Source: Zea mays (lineage: Eukaryota; Streptophyta; Magnoliopsida; Poales; Poaceae). From it: a stretch of DNA of 64,000 bases. The translations under genes and the position numbers were made by a program. Positions 9,823 through 21,539 of this stretch are shown in pieces; position 1 is the stretch's first letter; each line of letters opens with the position of its first letter. Location of the stretch: positions 172,328,923 through 172,392,922 of the forward strand of contig NC_050097.1 of NCBI RefSeq assembly GCF_902167145.1, given 5' to 3'. The notes under the pieces were generated by a model. That model saw only the letters and a program-made list of their open reading frames with translations. It was not told the origin of the DNA and ran no database searches.

Positions 9823-11317
9823 TGATTTTGGTGTCTAATGACCAACGTTATGGACTAACTAATTTGCTAGTGAATGGTTGCAGGTTCATAAGAATGAAAT
9901 TGAAGAATTCAATGTAATCAATAGCTCAAAACTCAGCTAGAAAGGGTATATTTTGCAAATTATGAACTATGAGTAGTTCAACCAATTGGATAAGTTCTAA
10001 CTAACCCTAGGAACATATTTGAGCACCTTAGAGATGTTGGAAAGTTTAAACTTTGAGAATGGTGCTTTGGAGCTAAGTTTGAGCTAGCATAAGTGCCTGA
10101 TTTGGATTGGTCAAACACATGAATACCTATGGCTTAGACTAGTTGGATGGACTCTACATATGTTTATATAAGTCATAGAAGTACAAAAGAAGGCAGTCAG
10201 ACCAAAACAAAGAAGAATAGCCCAAAATGGACTAAGTCTTCTGCTTTGCGTAGCACCGTACCAGTCTGTTGTGCACTGAACTGGGCATCAGACCGGTTAT
10301 GCAGAGAGCATGTTTCTGGGGCCCTAACGGTTTGGTGCACCAAACCAGTCCATAGTGCACCAGACCTGTTACATAGAGAAGGTGTTTTTGGAATCAAGAC
10401 TGCTGGCGCACCAGAGTCCGATGAGCACCAAACCTGTCAGGACCTAATGATTGGATTCAAAATTCAACAGTCGATCTGACGTGGCGCTTACCGGTGGTGC
10501 ACCGGACCAGTCTAGTGCCATATGACAACTGACAATTCTATTAGAACGATCACTGGAACATCAGGAGTGCCAGAGGTCCGATGTACACCGGACCTATACT
10601 GTTAGAGGTCCGGAGCACCAAAGTTGAGAGCAAATTTTGGGATTTGATCCCAATAGCTATCTGGGTAGTTGGGGCTATAAATACACAAGGGCTATGCAAT
10701 AATTCCAATACACAAGGGCAACACTTCCAAGTGAACAAAGCCTCCCAAGTGGCATAAAAGAGATAATTGAGCGATAGAGCTAGTCTTTTAGTGTGAATTG
10801 TGAAAGTACCTTGAAAGTGCTAAAGAGCAGACAGAGTGTTGTGTTCTTGTGGTATTTGAGCTTGGAGTTGTGACTCTCATTCATTGTAAAGCTAGCAAGA
10901 GGATTTTACATGTGAAGTACCTTGCGAAGACTTCGGTCTCTCAATCGAGAAAAGAGAGAGGACTCAAGTTTGATCTTTGGCATCACTTGAGAGGGTTAAG
11001 AAAAGACACGGTCCATTGGTTGGGATGCCTCAATGGAGACGTAAGTTTCATTTGGAAACCGAACTCTAGTAAACAAATTGTCATGTCTTTGTGTTTGATT
11101 GTTTGCAATTTGTTTCTTTCTTCCTTCCTAACTTCTCTTGCATTGATCTTCTCAAAAATCCTTAAGTGTTGCTTCAAAGTTCATTCAACATATTTATAAA
11201 AGAACACTTCGCAACATAGAACTTGTCTTCTCACTCTGATTAACTTGTTTATTGTTGTAACCTCTAAATTGTGATCAAGTTTTGTTTCATCTATTCACCC
11301 CCTTTAGGCGACTATCA
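9823..11317 (+). repeat. Probable solo LTR, Sirevirus-like (about 1.5 kb)
   Basis: The block interrupts the Copia polyprotein between protease-side and pre-integrase sequence. It begins TGATTTTGGTGTCTAATGACC and ends TATTCACCCCCTTTAGGCGACTATCA, giving TGAT/ATCA ends and the CTATTCACCCC motif seen in the other Sirevirus LTRs here. It holds a TATA-like GGCTATAAATAC near 10670 and degraded CACCGGACC/GGTCCG palindromes (10400-10620). The flanking pentamers (TATAA, CTAGC) do not match, so the borders or an old target duplication are uncertain. Confidence 0.6.
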
Positions 11318-11337
11318 CTAGCTTTATTTCAGAACAT

Positions 11338-12420
11338 TATATCTTCTTTATGTTTAGAGGAAGATAGTGGTTCTAAATTAATAATTGAGTCCAATGTCAT
11401 TACATTTATTTGAATAACATGTTTTATGCACGATATCCATTGGTTAATGGGTTGTATATCCTAGATTTTGATGATAAGCATGTTCATAACATTAGTATGA
11501 AAACACTCCAACCTAATTATTTGAATCCCACTTTTATCCGGTATTATCGCTTAGGTCATATAACTGAGAAACAAATAGAGATGCTAACTAAAGAGGGACT
11601 TCTCAACTCTTTTGATTTTGAATCATTTGAGACCTTATGACACCTTTCACTAGTAAAAGTGAGAGAGCAAGTAACTTGTTGGGTCTAGTACATACTAATG
11701 TATCTAGATTAATGAGTTCTAGACCAATGAGGTGGTTCTTAGTACTTCATCACTTTTACTAATAAGTAGATACAGATATGTTTACTTAATGAGGCATAAT
11801 CCTAAATCATTCGAAATGTTCAAAGAATTTTAGAGTGAGGTACAAAAATAGGTGGGCAAAACTATTAAGTTTCTATGATCGGATCGTGGAGGTGAATATT
11901 TAACCCACATGGTTGGCGATCATCTAAAATAATGTGGCATTTTTCCATTGTTGGTTCCACCTGGTACAACTCAATGGAACAGGGTCTCCGAGGAGAGGAA
12001 CTGGACTTTGTTGGACATGGTTCATCGCACCATATGAGATATGGACTAAGAAATATCCTAGACTATATTTCCTTAAGATATGGGGTTGTGAGGCTTATGT
12101 GAAATGTTGGACGTCTCATAAACTCCATCCCAAATATGATAAGTGCTTCTTTGTAGGGTATCCTAAGAAAACCAAAGGATATTATTTCTATAACTAGGAA
12201 GAAGGCAATGTGTTTGTTGCCTAGAATGGTGTCTTTTGGAGAAAGTTTCTCTCAAAAAGGAGTTTGTGAGAGCAAGATGCAACTTGAAGAAATTCTAGAG
12301 ATAATTGAAAAGGTTCCAGCCCCTACTGATCGTCCATATGAAGTACAAGATTTTATACAACCAATTGTTGAGGCACCACCCCTACACGTAGGTCCGAGAG
12401 GTGACATTATGACATAATCG
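11338..12420 (+). pseudogene. Copia pre-integrase and integrase remnant
   Basis: 11410-11640 encodes NMFYARYPLVNGLYILDFDD and, after a divergent stretch, RYYRLGHITEKQIEMLTKEGLL, the pre-integrase zinc region (the usual HRLGH is degraded). From 11640 to 12060 the integrase core is present only as fragments with many stops (a SDRGGEYLTHMVGDHLK-like block near 11880). 12060-12197 reads KYPRLYFLKIWGCEAYVK then KYDKCFFVGYPKKTKGYYFYN, the end of the integrase. 12208-12417 continues with the typical linker before reverse transcriptase. RT itself is absent. Confidence 0.75.
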
Positions 12421-12925
12421 ATTGCTTCTTCTAATCATGAGCAACATCTCTACTACTATAATGCACTAGTTTCAACAGTCGACAATCATTTGTTTTCATT
12501 TGTCGCCCATGTGTTTCGTGTGCGTCGAACAACCATCGCATCCCAAACATCCCAAAAAATGGTACATTGACATAAGCAACCTCCATCCGCTAGAGCGCCT
12601 CAACAACCTCCGCCCATGCCTGGCCTCCTAGCCTGACGCCCTCCATAACCTTCGCCCTCTAGAGCTCCACAACAACGTCTGCCCATGCCTTGCCTCCTAG
12701 CCCATTCAGCACTTTCAAGTCGTGCACCATCTCCAACAATTATGCATCTGCCTGCCTCGCTCGCCTTCCCCTCCGCCCTGCCATTCGCCTCACTCGCTTT
12801 CATCTCCACAACCTTAGCCTCCGCAACAAACTATCCATGTAAGCCCCACTTTCGTCTAGATGATACAAACGAGTCTCTATCTATGATCCAAGGCTCCATC
12901 AGCGCTGAGGTGGAGGCTGGAGGTC
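12421..12925. other. Unassigned spacer
   Basis: No gene is recognised. 12590-12790 contains loosely repeated CTCC/GCCC-rich wording (CCGCCCATGCCTGGCCTCCTAG-like, repeated near 12612 and 12678) that yields small Ala/Pro-rich reading frames on both strands without a protein signature. Confidence 0.4.
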
Positions 12926-13005
12926 ATGGGCGCCACCACAGAAGAGGGGGTTTCCCCGACCCCCGCGCTCCTGACCAAGGACGATGTGCGCCGCATCCTA
13001 AGCAC
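12926..13005 (+). CDS. Possible orphan first exon
   Basis: An ATG in good context (GTCATGGGCGCC) opens a GC-rich 80-nt frame encoding MGATTEEGVSPTPALLTKDD and then VRRILST, with a GTACGTG splice donor right after. The composition and the acidic/amphipathic LTKDDVRRIL segment look like a genuine plant exon. No second exon is visible before the AT-rich hAT remnant begins near 13100. I do not recognise the protein. It may be a captured gene fragment. Confidence 0.3.
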
Positions 13006-13672
13006 TGTACGTGATCTAACTGTGGCGAGATGTCACGACAGCAGGGTTTACCTTATCGGTAGCCAAAAAACTGGAGCTCGCCGAGAAACGTGTTTCTTGA
13101 ATTTCTTGATTTTTTTTGTTTTTCTCAAAAAAAATCGGCCAAAATTTAGAAAGAACAGCTCCGTTTAATAAAAAACATATAGATCGTTTCTAAACCACCT
13201 AATGTCACTGTATACATATAACCATTCTATAAATGGAAAAATGAATCACAAATTGACTGCGGATATATATCCATAGAGAACATAGAATAATAAGACAATT
13301 CAAATAAACCAAATATTACATAAATAAAGTTCTTTGGCAGCATCCATGCACCAGTGAATATAACACTAGTGTTGAATCACAAATATTTGGTAGTCCATAG
13401 TTCAAATAATGCATAGAAATCAATCACATTTCTAAATATTGTTAGGCCACATGAACCAAATATGGCAGCAATATTGTGCTGAAACTGAACAGAGCACACA
13501 GTTGATACAATAGAGCCACATGTTCAAAATCTTGCCATTTAATCAGTCCATTTATACGCCATATTCTTGTGCCTGTGCTTGAAGATTAGATCATTGTATT
13601 TTCCAATAGTAAGACGACAAATTAATTAGTTAAATGAACTTTTTGAAACAGTGAGACAACGCATCTATAATC
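13006..13672. other. AT-rich left flank of hAT remnant
   Basis: No open gene is seen. The stretch from about 13100 is AT-rich and probably belongs to the 3' flank of the hAT element, whose coding tail ends at 13673. I could not fix a terminal inverted repeat. Confidence 0.4.
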
Positions 13673-16600
13673 TTAGATGTACTTAACCTTCTCGTAGGTT
13701 GTGCTACCTCCTCCCTCACTACTATCTGATAGGAAATCATCTCCAATATCTTCTTCTACAACATTCCTTTTCCTACCAGGACCAATCCTAGAATTTAAAA
13801 GAACCATCTCTTCTTCATTCAATCCTCCTAACTCCACTAAAACGAATCCACCTGGTCTGTTAGGGGATTCAGGCTCATCATTTTCATCAAGTGTCGGCAC
13901 TGATTCACTCCTAGAACTACACAACCATTCCATAATCGGGTTGCCTTCATCATACATAGCAACATCTATCATGATGCTACATGGATCTATGTTTCTATCT
14001 TTAGAGTTTTTGATTTGTCAAGACTTTCCATATTAGTTTCAAAATGTTGAATGCACAACTTCAAGTTGTAGTGAACATAAATTAGTTTATACAACTTATC
14101 ATAACTCAACTGATTTCACAATTTGGTATGAACCAAAGCAAAGGTACTCCAATTACATTCGCAACCACTAGAGGACATGCATTGAGAAACAATACGACAT
14201 GCAAACTCTTGTAATTCTGGGTAGTCTCCACCATATTGATCCCACCAATCAGCTAGGAAAATATGAAAAATAGAACAATCACCACAAATAAAGAGGCAAC
14301 TCTCAAGGACAACACAAGAATAAATCTAGACAACATGACTTACCTGCATTTGCGCGGCCATTAAGTGTTGAATCTTTAGCCTCTTCTCCTCCAAATAACC
14401 CAGCTTGCTTTTGAAGAAAGTATATTGATCAATTGCAGCTAAAGCCTTTGAAGATGAGCTTGAAAGTTTCTTTATGGCCATTGTCACAGCATGTTGGAAC
14501 TTTGGTGTTCTTGCCATTTTGGAAGTATATAGCGCTTCAGGGTTAAGGGCAGCAGCTATGAAAATAAAAGGGCAGCAACAAATCAATAACTATAATGTTT
14601 AATCAGCTAGAAAAATTGAAGGGCAATAATAATTGATTAAGGGCAACAACATCAATAACTATCATGCTTTAGCACATACCTGCAAGCATAAGAGTATCAT
14701 TTGAGCATATAGTCAAGTCTTCTATTGATTACTTGCATTAATCTATCACACGGATTTTTGTTGATAGGATCATCACCCAAATTAGATCGTATTTTAGCCA
14801 TAGCACTCATCATTTTTAGAAGAAAAGACGACATAGACACACTCTTCTTTTGATCAGCTAAACAAAGTACAGAGTAGATTGGGGACACCGCTTTCAAAAC
14901 CTTGTCCATGTCAGTCCACCATTTGTTTTTTGTCAAACAATCATATGTGAAGTCATGATCTTCTTCACCAGCCCACTTACAGTTCTCCCAATCGGTTGAT
15001 GTCATCGACAACTTAAATTTATCTTTTCTATCCAAAAAACTCTGCAGAAAAATAAAAACAGTACCAAACCTAGTTGTGTTCCACCGAACTAGCACACCAC
15101 CAATTTTTTCTCGCATCATAGCATGTAACCTACAATAAAAACAACAATAAATTATGAAACAACAATGTATATGAATTATGACAAAACAACAATGAAATAT
15201 GACAAAACAGAATTGAACTATAACCTATTATGATTATAGAAGAATCTACAAATTCTCTTTGCATTATCCACTACTTCTGCAACATCAGGAAATCGTCCTA
15301 TATCCTTTAGCATTAAATTTATGGTATGTGCATCACATGGCTGCCAAGTAATATGTGGATATTTTGTTATGAAGTCTTGATAGGCTTTTTTATAGTTTGA
15401 GCCATTATCAGTGATGATCTGAACAACATGGTTGATCCCAATATCAGCAACCACGTCAGATATAATTCCATAGATATAATCAAAATTTTGAATTAGTCCA
15501 GTTGCATTTACTGACTTGTGGAAGAACATACGCCCATTGCAAAAGATCATAAAATTAATAATGGACATCATGGTAGGACTTGTACAATCATGATATAGAA
15601 ACACAAAAGTAAGGTCATTTATGAATACCAACATAAAGTAAGGTCGGCTAACTGAACAAGTGTTTACTTGTCCAAGAATCACACATGACTGTAACTCCAT
15701 AATCCTTCCAATCCTCTTTGAATTTATCCATGTGAGCCTCCATGTCTGCATAATTCATATCCAATATCTATTTCTCTCCCACGTGGAATTGGTACTCCAT
15801 CACCAAGTTGTTGAGCTAAGTTAAGTGTTGAATGGAAGTATGGGCAGACTTTCTTTCTTCCAGGAATGTCATTAGCATGGAACCATTTTGCCAATGCTAT
15901 CCCTAGCTTCTCCTTATGACCCTTCTCTAGCATAACATTTATGTGTGGCTGCACTTGTGTCCTACTACGTGCCAAGTCAATGTCAAAAGGACCTCTAGAG
16001 ATATCTTGTGTATTCTTGTAGTAACTTGACAACCTACTTTGCTTCCCTATAGAACAACTTGCAGCTCCACTTGCACTACCCGTTGACTTACCAAAAGGTG
16101 GACAACTATCATGTTCCAATGTGGAAAAAGAATCCCTCAATGATTTTCTCATTGCCATATCAATATGTGCTTGTTCATCAAGAGGAATTCTTGCACTTTG
16201 ATAACCTTGTCTTGTTGCAGTAACCTCCTTTTCAACAAACAGACGGAGCTTCTTACCACGTGCCCTCCTAATTCTCACATCTGTTACTTTTTGAGACATT
16301 AGGTCCTTCACATGATTTGGCACTTTACGACATGCCTCCACACTCCCAGATATGTGACCTAGATGCTCTTTAATCGAGGCACCCCCCAGCCGCCTTTTTT
16401 GGTGGTTAAACAATAAAATCACTTAAAGTCAGCCCCATGTGGTCTAGGATATGGCTCACCATGGCTCCAAGTCACATCAATTGGTCCATTTAACTTCACT
16501 GGTTTCCCTACGTTAGAAAACATAACACTATTTTAGCAAATATGTCATATATGCAAGGTCTCACAATTTATCACAATGGTCATAAATATGTACACTAGAT

Positions 16601-16928
16601 AGAAATCTATCTGACCATAACTTTGTACAGAAATCCAAAAGTATTATTCTAAAATTTGTAACAAGTAGTATACCGGTATTTTACAATGGTCATAAACATG
16701 TGCATTGGATTGAAATCCATATCCTATTGTACAACATTTCATCATTTCAGTTTGTCAAAATTAAATCTAAAGTTAGATATTTTATATAAAACAATGAAAG
16801 CAATTACCATGTCGATCCAACACGACCACACCAGCAATATTTGAAGATGTACCGTCATCGGCCATGGCCTTTCCTTTCTCTGCCTGAGTAGCAGCACTAG
16901 CACGACGCTCGCGAGGATGGTCAATCAT
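13673..16928 (-). pseudogene. hAT-superfamily transposase gene (DUF659 type), multi-exon, broken
   Basis: This is a cut-and-paste transposase of the plant hAT family. Exon 1 (16928-16808) encodes MIDHPRERRASAATQAEKGK and ends at a GTAATTG donor. Exon 2 starts at 16507 after TAG and reads GKPVKLNGPIDVTWSHGEPY. It then reaches the BED-type zinc finger, where the first Cys codon is TGA (16419-16421, context DFK-stop-FYCL). A frameshift follows near 16385. Downstream are PYFHSTLNLAQQLGDGVPIPRG, a VMCDSWT block, FHKSVNATG and ITDNGSNYKKA with WQPCDAHTINLMLKDIG (15218-15751). RWNTTRFGTVFIFLQSFLDRK follows (14697-15119), then the C-terminal dimerisation region (about 14260-14035, CMSSSGCECNWSTFALVHTK) and an acidic tail (13972-13673). 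An 88-bp insertion splits the DSWT block. Domain order is complete, but at least three lesions make it non-functional. Confidence 0.8.
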
Positions 16929-17904
16929 GCGCACTTCATGGAGGAGCTTCAAACTAGAGTAAACTCAGCAATCAGCACTCAAGCGGGACGGAGGAGGCAA
17001 GCATGGCAGTAGTAACAGCAAGCACGGGCACGACGCTGAGAAGGCATCGACGTCGGCTCAGCACCAACAGCGACTGGGAGATTGAAGGAGGAGATGCAGC
17101 TGACATACCTGAGCACAGCGTCGTGGCAGCCAGAGACCTGAGCTGAGTGCAGTTGTCCCGAGCTCGTGGCAGGCAGGGGCATAGAGCTGTTCGAGCAAAA
17201 GGTGGACGCCGATGAATGAGAAGCAGCGCGCAGGCGAGCTGCTTGCAGGCGCTGTGCGCCGTGTGCGGTAGGGCGGCTGCTGGGCGGCGGCCGCTTCCTC
17301 CTAGCCAAAAGTGACCGCGTGAGGACGCGAGGTGAGCAAATGAGTTAGGGTTTCAATTTTATATATGTGGGTAATGTTTTGGGCCTCCTTTTTATAGTCC
17401 AAACAAATAACTTTACAATTGGCGCAGCAAAATTTAAAAGTGCTGAAAAATTTGAACGGTAATAAAAAAACTGAGCCCACCGAAAAACACGATTTTCGGT
17501 TTTTTCGATTTTTTTCGCAGAAAATTTTTCCCATATTTGTGGCGGTGGCGGTGTCGTCTAACGTCTTCTCTGCCCGTCCGAGCGTCATCACCGTCCGCCC
17601 CTAGCCCCTACCTCGCTAGCTCACGCATGCCGGTGGCTCCACACCCACGCCTAAGGCTTGATGCATGATGTCGGTACCTCCACTGCTCCATGGGCCACGG
17701 TGGTGTCGCGGTGGCTCGCTGGCTCCATCCTCCATCGGTACACCCTCCAGTAGTCCAGTGCTCCACCAGGTCATGCCGTGGACGCGGGGGAGGCAGAGGC
17801 AACGCCGCTGCCCATCGGGAGATTCACGTCTACCAGCAGCCGGTATGCCCCTGCCAATGGCGCAGAGTGCGCAACAAAGGTAATGTCTTTAACGCTCTTC
17901 TTCT
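16929..17904. other. Right flank of hAT remnant and GC-rich unassigned DNA
   Basis: 16929-17300 is probably the 5' leader of the hAT gene (moderately GC-rich, no signature). 17400-17560 is AT-rich with runs such as GATTTTCGGTTTTTTCGATTTTTTTCG. From 17570 the sequence is GC-rich with short Pro/Arg/Gly frames on both strands and no recognisable domain. The hAT terminus was not located. Confidence 0.4.
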
Positions 17905-17953
17905 CCCCCCCTCCCCCCCCCCCCTCCCCCCCCCCCCCCCCCCCCCCCCCCCC
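17905..17953. repeat. 49-nt C tract (G on the minus strand)
   Basis: 49 consecutive positions contain only two T residues among C. The last 28 (17926-17953) are uninterrupted C. It produces spurious poly-Pro and poly-Gly reading frames. Such tracts can form i-motif or G-quadruplex structures, and lengths in assemblies are often unreliable. Confidence 0.95.
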
Positions 17954-19639
17954 GCGATGTGCTTGCGCGCTGTACAGGCTAAGATGCTCTCGCTAACGTG
18001 TAGAGGCCAGGATGCTCTCACTAGATCGTAAAATACAACTAGTCGGTTGCCCGTGTGTTGTGATGGCTTACAACAATATCCACGTAAACTATCTAACAAA
18101 AAAATCTCAAGATTTTTTATTGATTATCTCCGCTCTCCGTATAATATTTTTTTGATTTGGCTAACTGATGTTATTGTTTACTCGATCCAATATGTCTTGG
18201 TATAACACGATCAATGAAGTGGGCCATTAGAAGAGAGTTCACAACCACTGACTGAACGAACAGAGATTATAGAATGACATAATTTTACCATACAGAGACC
18301 AAATAAGAGAAAGTTTGTGAGCTCAAGTTTCTAAAATAAGTTACATGAACTCAAACTTATAAAAAGATATATCAAAATATCGAGTGATTGCTAAAGTCAG
18401 GCATCAATAAAAACTTGATGTGCTACATATAAATTATGTTATTTCGTAGCAATTACTAACGTTTAAAACAATAAATAACCTTTCATTTTACTGTTAGTGT
18501 GACAAATCATTGTTGCTACACCCAATTCAACAACCTCAAACACCATAGAGTCTATTGCACCAATATGGTCTCAGAAACGATCTAATGCTTGCAAGAACCA
18601 AAAAAGTCGTGTCGTGCTTGAGCTGTAGCCTCGGCCCATAGTGCTGGCCCGGTCCGACACTATTATATTTTTATTTTACAAAAAAACATATATACATATA
18701 TACAATTTATATTCAATATTAAAAACATCTTAGCATGATGTTCTACTGCTTAGATAGTTTCACTCATTGTCTCCCATCCTTCTTCTCTAGGGCATGAGTT
18801 CAAACCCCACCTTCTGCATCGTTTTTTAACATTTTACGCTGATTTAACTAAATGAGCTGACGGGCTAACGAGCCGGTCCGGCACAGTCAACAGGCTGGTA
18901 CGACGTGTCTGGACCAGAGCTGTGGCCTACGGGCGTCTGGCCCGTGCCAGGCCGCCGTTTGGCCATCTATAGACGTGCAACGGGTTAACAGGTTAATTTG
19001 AAATAGCTGTGAGGGTTATTTGTAAAAAAATGACGCGGGGCGACCATTGAAACTGGTGCTTTAAGTTTAGTAGAGAGTAGAGACTATGGCATGTTTAAAT
19101 GTGTTTATTATTTTTCACTCGTAATACCATTTTACCTGCAATTGGTTGCGCACAAGTAATTCCATCACATACCTGTGTCTAAACTTGCTTTGATGTTATG
19201 GCCCTAAACTTGCTTTGACGTCCCTTAAGAAAATGGGCTACCAAGAAATAGAAACCGGAACACTCAAACAAACATGTTTGTATTAACAGTTTGCCTTGTC
19301 CTATTGACCAATACTAATAGAATAAATGCCAACTAAAAAGGTTTCAGCAAATCAAACAAAACTTGAACAAAGAATCTAGTGAGGTCATTACTTTGCTTAT
19401 GGACTTTTTTGCTTCCTTATTTCTCTTTTAGTCCTTCCGTCCTTAATTATAGACTATTTTGGCCTTTGTAGGTTCATAGCTATGCCAAATAACTTATACA
19501 GTTGGTTCGACAACACATGGCAACAAAAATCTACTGCATGTATCTGATCAATCCACTACAAAATGATATCACATCGTTCTGCACTGAAGTCTAATAAATT
19601 ATTTGGCAAAAAAAGAAAGTTGTGCTATCAAGTTCAAAT
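17954..19639. other. Unassigned intergenic DNA
   Basis: No coding sequence is recognised. 18600-18980 contains GGCCCGGTCC/GAGCCGGTCCGG wording and ends TTTGGCCATCTATAG, which resembles the GC-rich ends of some plant hAT elements, but no matching left end or target duplication was found. 19380-19640 may be intron of the CesA pseudogene that follows. Confidence 0.4.
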
Positions 19640-20068
19640 TGTCCACTATGGTGTCATTGAAATGGTTTTACATGGCATGGAAACATACATAATTAACAAC
19701 AGTAAGGCTCTTAGGTAAGCTATGTGCTTCCTTAAGGATACTAACCTAAGGAGGAGTGTCTGCTATGTTCAGTTTCCCCATAGATTCGATGGTATTGACA
19801 TGAATGAACTATATACCAACAGGAACACAATGTAAGCCACAAATTGTGTTTCAATATTTTCCATCAATGTTATGACTATTTGGTGCACGAATTCTAAAGT
19901 TTCTAATTGAATTTTTGGGGTCTTGATTAACTTGAGAGGTCTTGATGGCATACAAGGACCAGTTTATGTGGGAACTGGTTGTGTTTTCAACCGAACAACT
20001 CTATATGGTTATGAGCTTCCAATTAAGCAAAAGAAGGCTGGTTTCTTATCATCACTATGTGGTGGTAG
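19640..20068 (+). pseudogene. CesA: Cellulose synthase (CesA) pseudogene, part 1
   Basis: CesA proteins are plasma-membrane glycosyltransferases that polymerise UDP-glucose into cellulose. From 19698 the plus strand encodes NNSKALR, a TAA stop, then [20 protein letters not shown] and [17 protein letters not shown], the segment just after the second catalytic Asp region of CesA. A probable intron follows (about 19840-19920). The next exon gives [20 protein letters not shown], then [20 protein letters not shown] and SSLCGG up to 20068, where a Copia element is inserted. The in-frame TAA, missing upstream exons and the insertion show it is a pseudogene or fragment. The upstream DCDHYI region is too degraded to read. 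The match to CesA is by motif recall and strong; the subfamily is not assigned. Confidence 0.85.
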
Positions 20069-20165
20069 TGTGATAGAGTATAGTACAATAAAACCCTAGC
20101 AGCTACAGGGGTACAAGTATATAGAACCCTAGTGGGCCAGGCCCATATACACTGATACGCTAACA
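20069..20165 (-). repeat. Short (97-bp) Copia 3' LTR
   Basis: On the minus strand it begins TGTTAGCGTATC, directly after the polypurine tract, and ends ACTCTATCACA. It contains the palindromic GGGCCTGGCCCA and a TATATAC box. Ninety-seven bp is very short for a Copia LTR. Without the 5' partner I cannot rule out an internal deletion. Confidence 0.6.
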
Positions 20166-21435
20166 CCCCTCGTAGTCGAAACTCTAGCCACTGCAGATGT
20201 TGAGACTGGATCGAAACTCCGTGAACACCACCGACGGAAGCCCCTTGGTGAAGACGTCGGCGAACTGGGAGGTGGTCGGGACGTGAAGAACGCGAACAGC
20301 TCCACAGGCGACCCGTCCGCGGACGAAGTGTAGGTCGATTTTGACATGCTTCATGCGCTGGTGTTGGATGGGGTTGGTGGAGAGGTAGATGGCACTGACG
20401 TTGTCGCAGAAGACTAGGGTGCTCGTGGTCAGCGGACTGTGGAGCTCATGGAGCAGCGGACGGAGCCAAGCCGCCTCAGCCACGTCGTTGTCCACAGCGC
20501 GGTACTCGGCCTCGGCGCTGGAGCGGGAGACAACCGGCTGGCGCTTCGACGACCAGGAGACGAGGCTGTTGCCGAGGAACACACCGTAGCCCAAGGTGGA
20601 CCGGTGCGTGTCTAGACAGCCCGCCTAGTCAGCATTGGTGTAGATGCGAAGTTCTGTGGCTGAGGACCGACGTAGAAGGAGCCCGAAGTCGAGAGTGCCC
20701 CGCAATCCACTTCATCGCGGTGAGATGTGGCTCCCGAGGGTCGTGCATGTAGAGGCACACCTGCTGGACGGCGTAGGCGATGTCGGGCCTGGTGAAGAGG
20801 AGGTACTGAAGGGCCTCGGCAATACTCCGGTAGCCGGTTGGATCGGCGACCGGGGGACCGGCGGCGAAGAGTTTGCCCTGCGTATCCACCGGAGTCGCAC
20901 AGGGCTTGCATTTAGCCATGCTAGCGCGTTCAAGGATGTCGACTGTGTGCTGCCGCTGGTGGAGGAACATGCCCTGGGGACGGCGCTCGACGGTGACCCC
21001 CAGGAAGTGGTGGAGCGCCCCTAGGTCCTTCATCGCAAACTCCTGCTAGAGGCAGGAGATGATGCGACGCAGAAGCTCAGGGGAGGAGGCGGTGAGGACG
21101 ATGTCGTCGACGTAGAGGAGGAGGTACGCTGTATCCGAACCGTGACGGAGGATGAACAGAGACGTGTCCGACTTAGCCTCGACGAAACCCTGCGAACACA
21201 AGAAGGTGGCAAAACGACTGTACCAAGCCCGAGGGCCTGCTTGAGGCCGTAGAGGGACTTGTGGAGCTTGCAGACCAAGTCGGGGTGAGCAGGGTCGACA
21301 AACCCAACGGGCTGGGTGCAGTAGACCGTCTCCATCAGGGTGTCGTGGAGGAAGGCGTTCGTCACGTCGAGTTGGTGGACCGGCTAGTCCCTGGATAGTG
21401 CCAGAGTCAGAACAGTTCGGATGGTGGCAGGCTTG
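20166..21435 (-). pseudogene. Copia reverse transcriptase and RNase H, broken
   Basis: The C-terminal part of a Copia polyprotein. 21365-21030 carries RT sequence ([20 protein letters not shown] and [12 protein letters not shown]). The YVDD catalytic box lies in a shifted frame near 21100 ([10 protein letters not shown]). 21033-20629 gives [16 protein letters not shown], ending in a frameshift after MKWIAG. 20594-20184 is RNase H, with LVSWSSKRQPVVSRSSAEAE and HVPTTSQFADVFTKGLP. Nonsense codons include TAG near 21046 (before QEFAMKD) and TAG near 20622 (after TNAD), each one transition from Gln or Trp codons. Frameshifts and loss of gag and integrase make it inactive. Confidence 0.85.
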
Positions 21436-21539
21436 ACCACCGGACTAATGTTTAGTTCCTGAAAAGTATATCTTTCTGTCTCATGTTTTTTCTTGTATAT
21501 TTTGGGGGTTTCAAAACATGTATTCATTTTGTAATTAGG

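Larger units (their letters stand above)
7368..12420 (+). mobile_element. Degenerate Copia retrotransposon with internal insertions
   Basis: Recognisable pieces appear in the expected order: gag (7750-8380), zinc knuckle and protease-side sequence (9355-9800), pre-integrase (11340-11640), integrase (11640-12420). Each is full of stops and frameshifts. The order is broken by an unassigned block (about 8390-9320) and by an LTR-like insertion (9823-11317). The RT and RNase H parts and both LTRs were not identified. 7368-7749 should hold its 5' end but I see no clear LTR or PBS there. Confidence 0.7.
20069..21440 (-). mobile_element. Copia element fragment: 3' LTR, RNase H and RT
   Basis: A minus-strand 3' portion of a Copia element lies inside the CesA pseudogene. 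Its 3' LTR (20069-20165) abuts CesA codons on one side and a purine-rich tract (ACGAGGGG) on the other. Coding sequence then runs through RNase H into reverse transcriptase and stops near 21440. The 5' half is missing. 21441-21539 may be CesA intron. Confidence 0.8.

Noticed and set aside
18600..18980. Possible small hAT element with GGCCCGGTCC-type ends
   Set aside because: Only a right-end-like phrase (TTTGGCCATCTATAG) is convincing; no matching left end or 8-bp target duplication was found.
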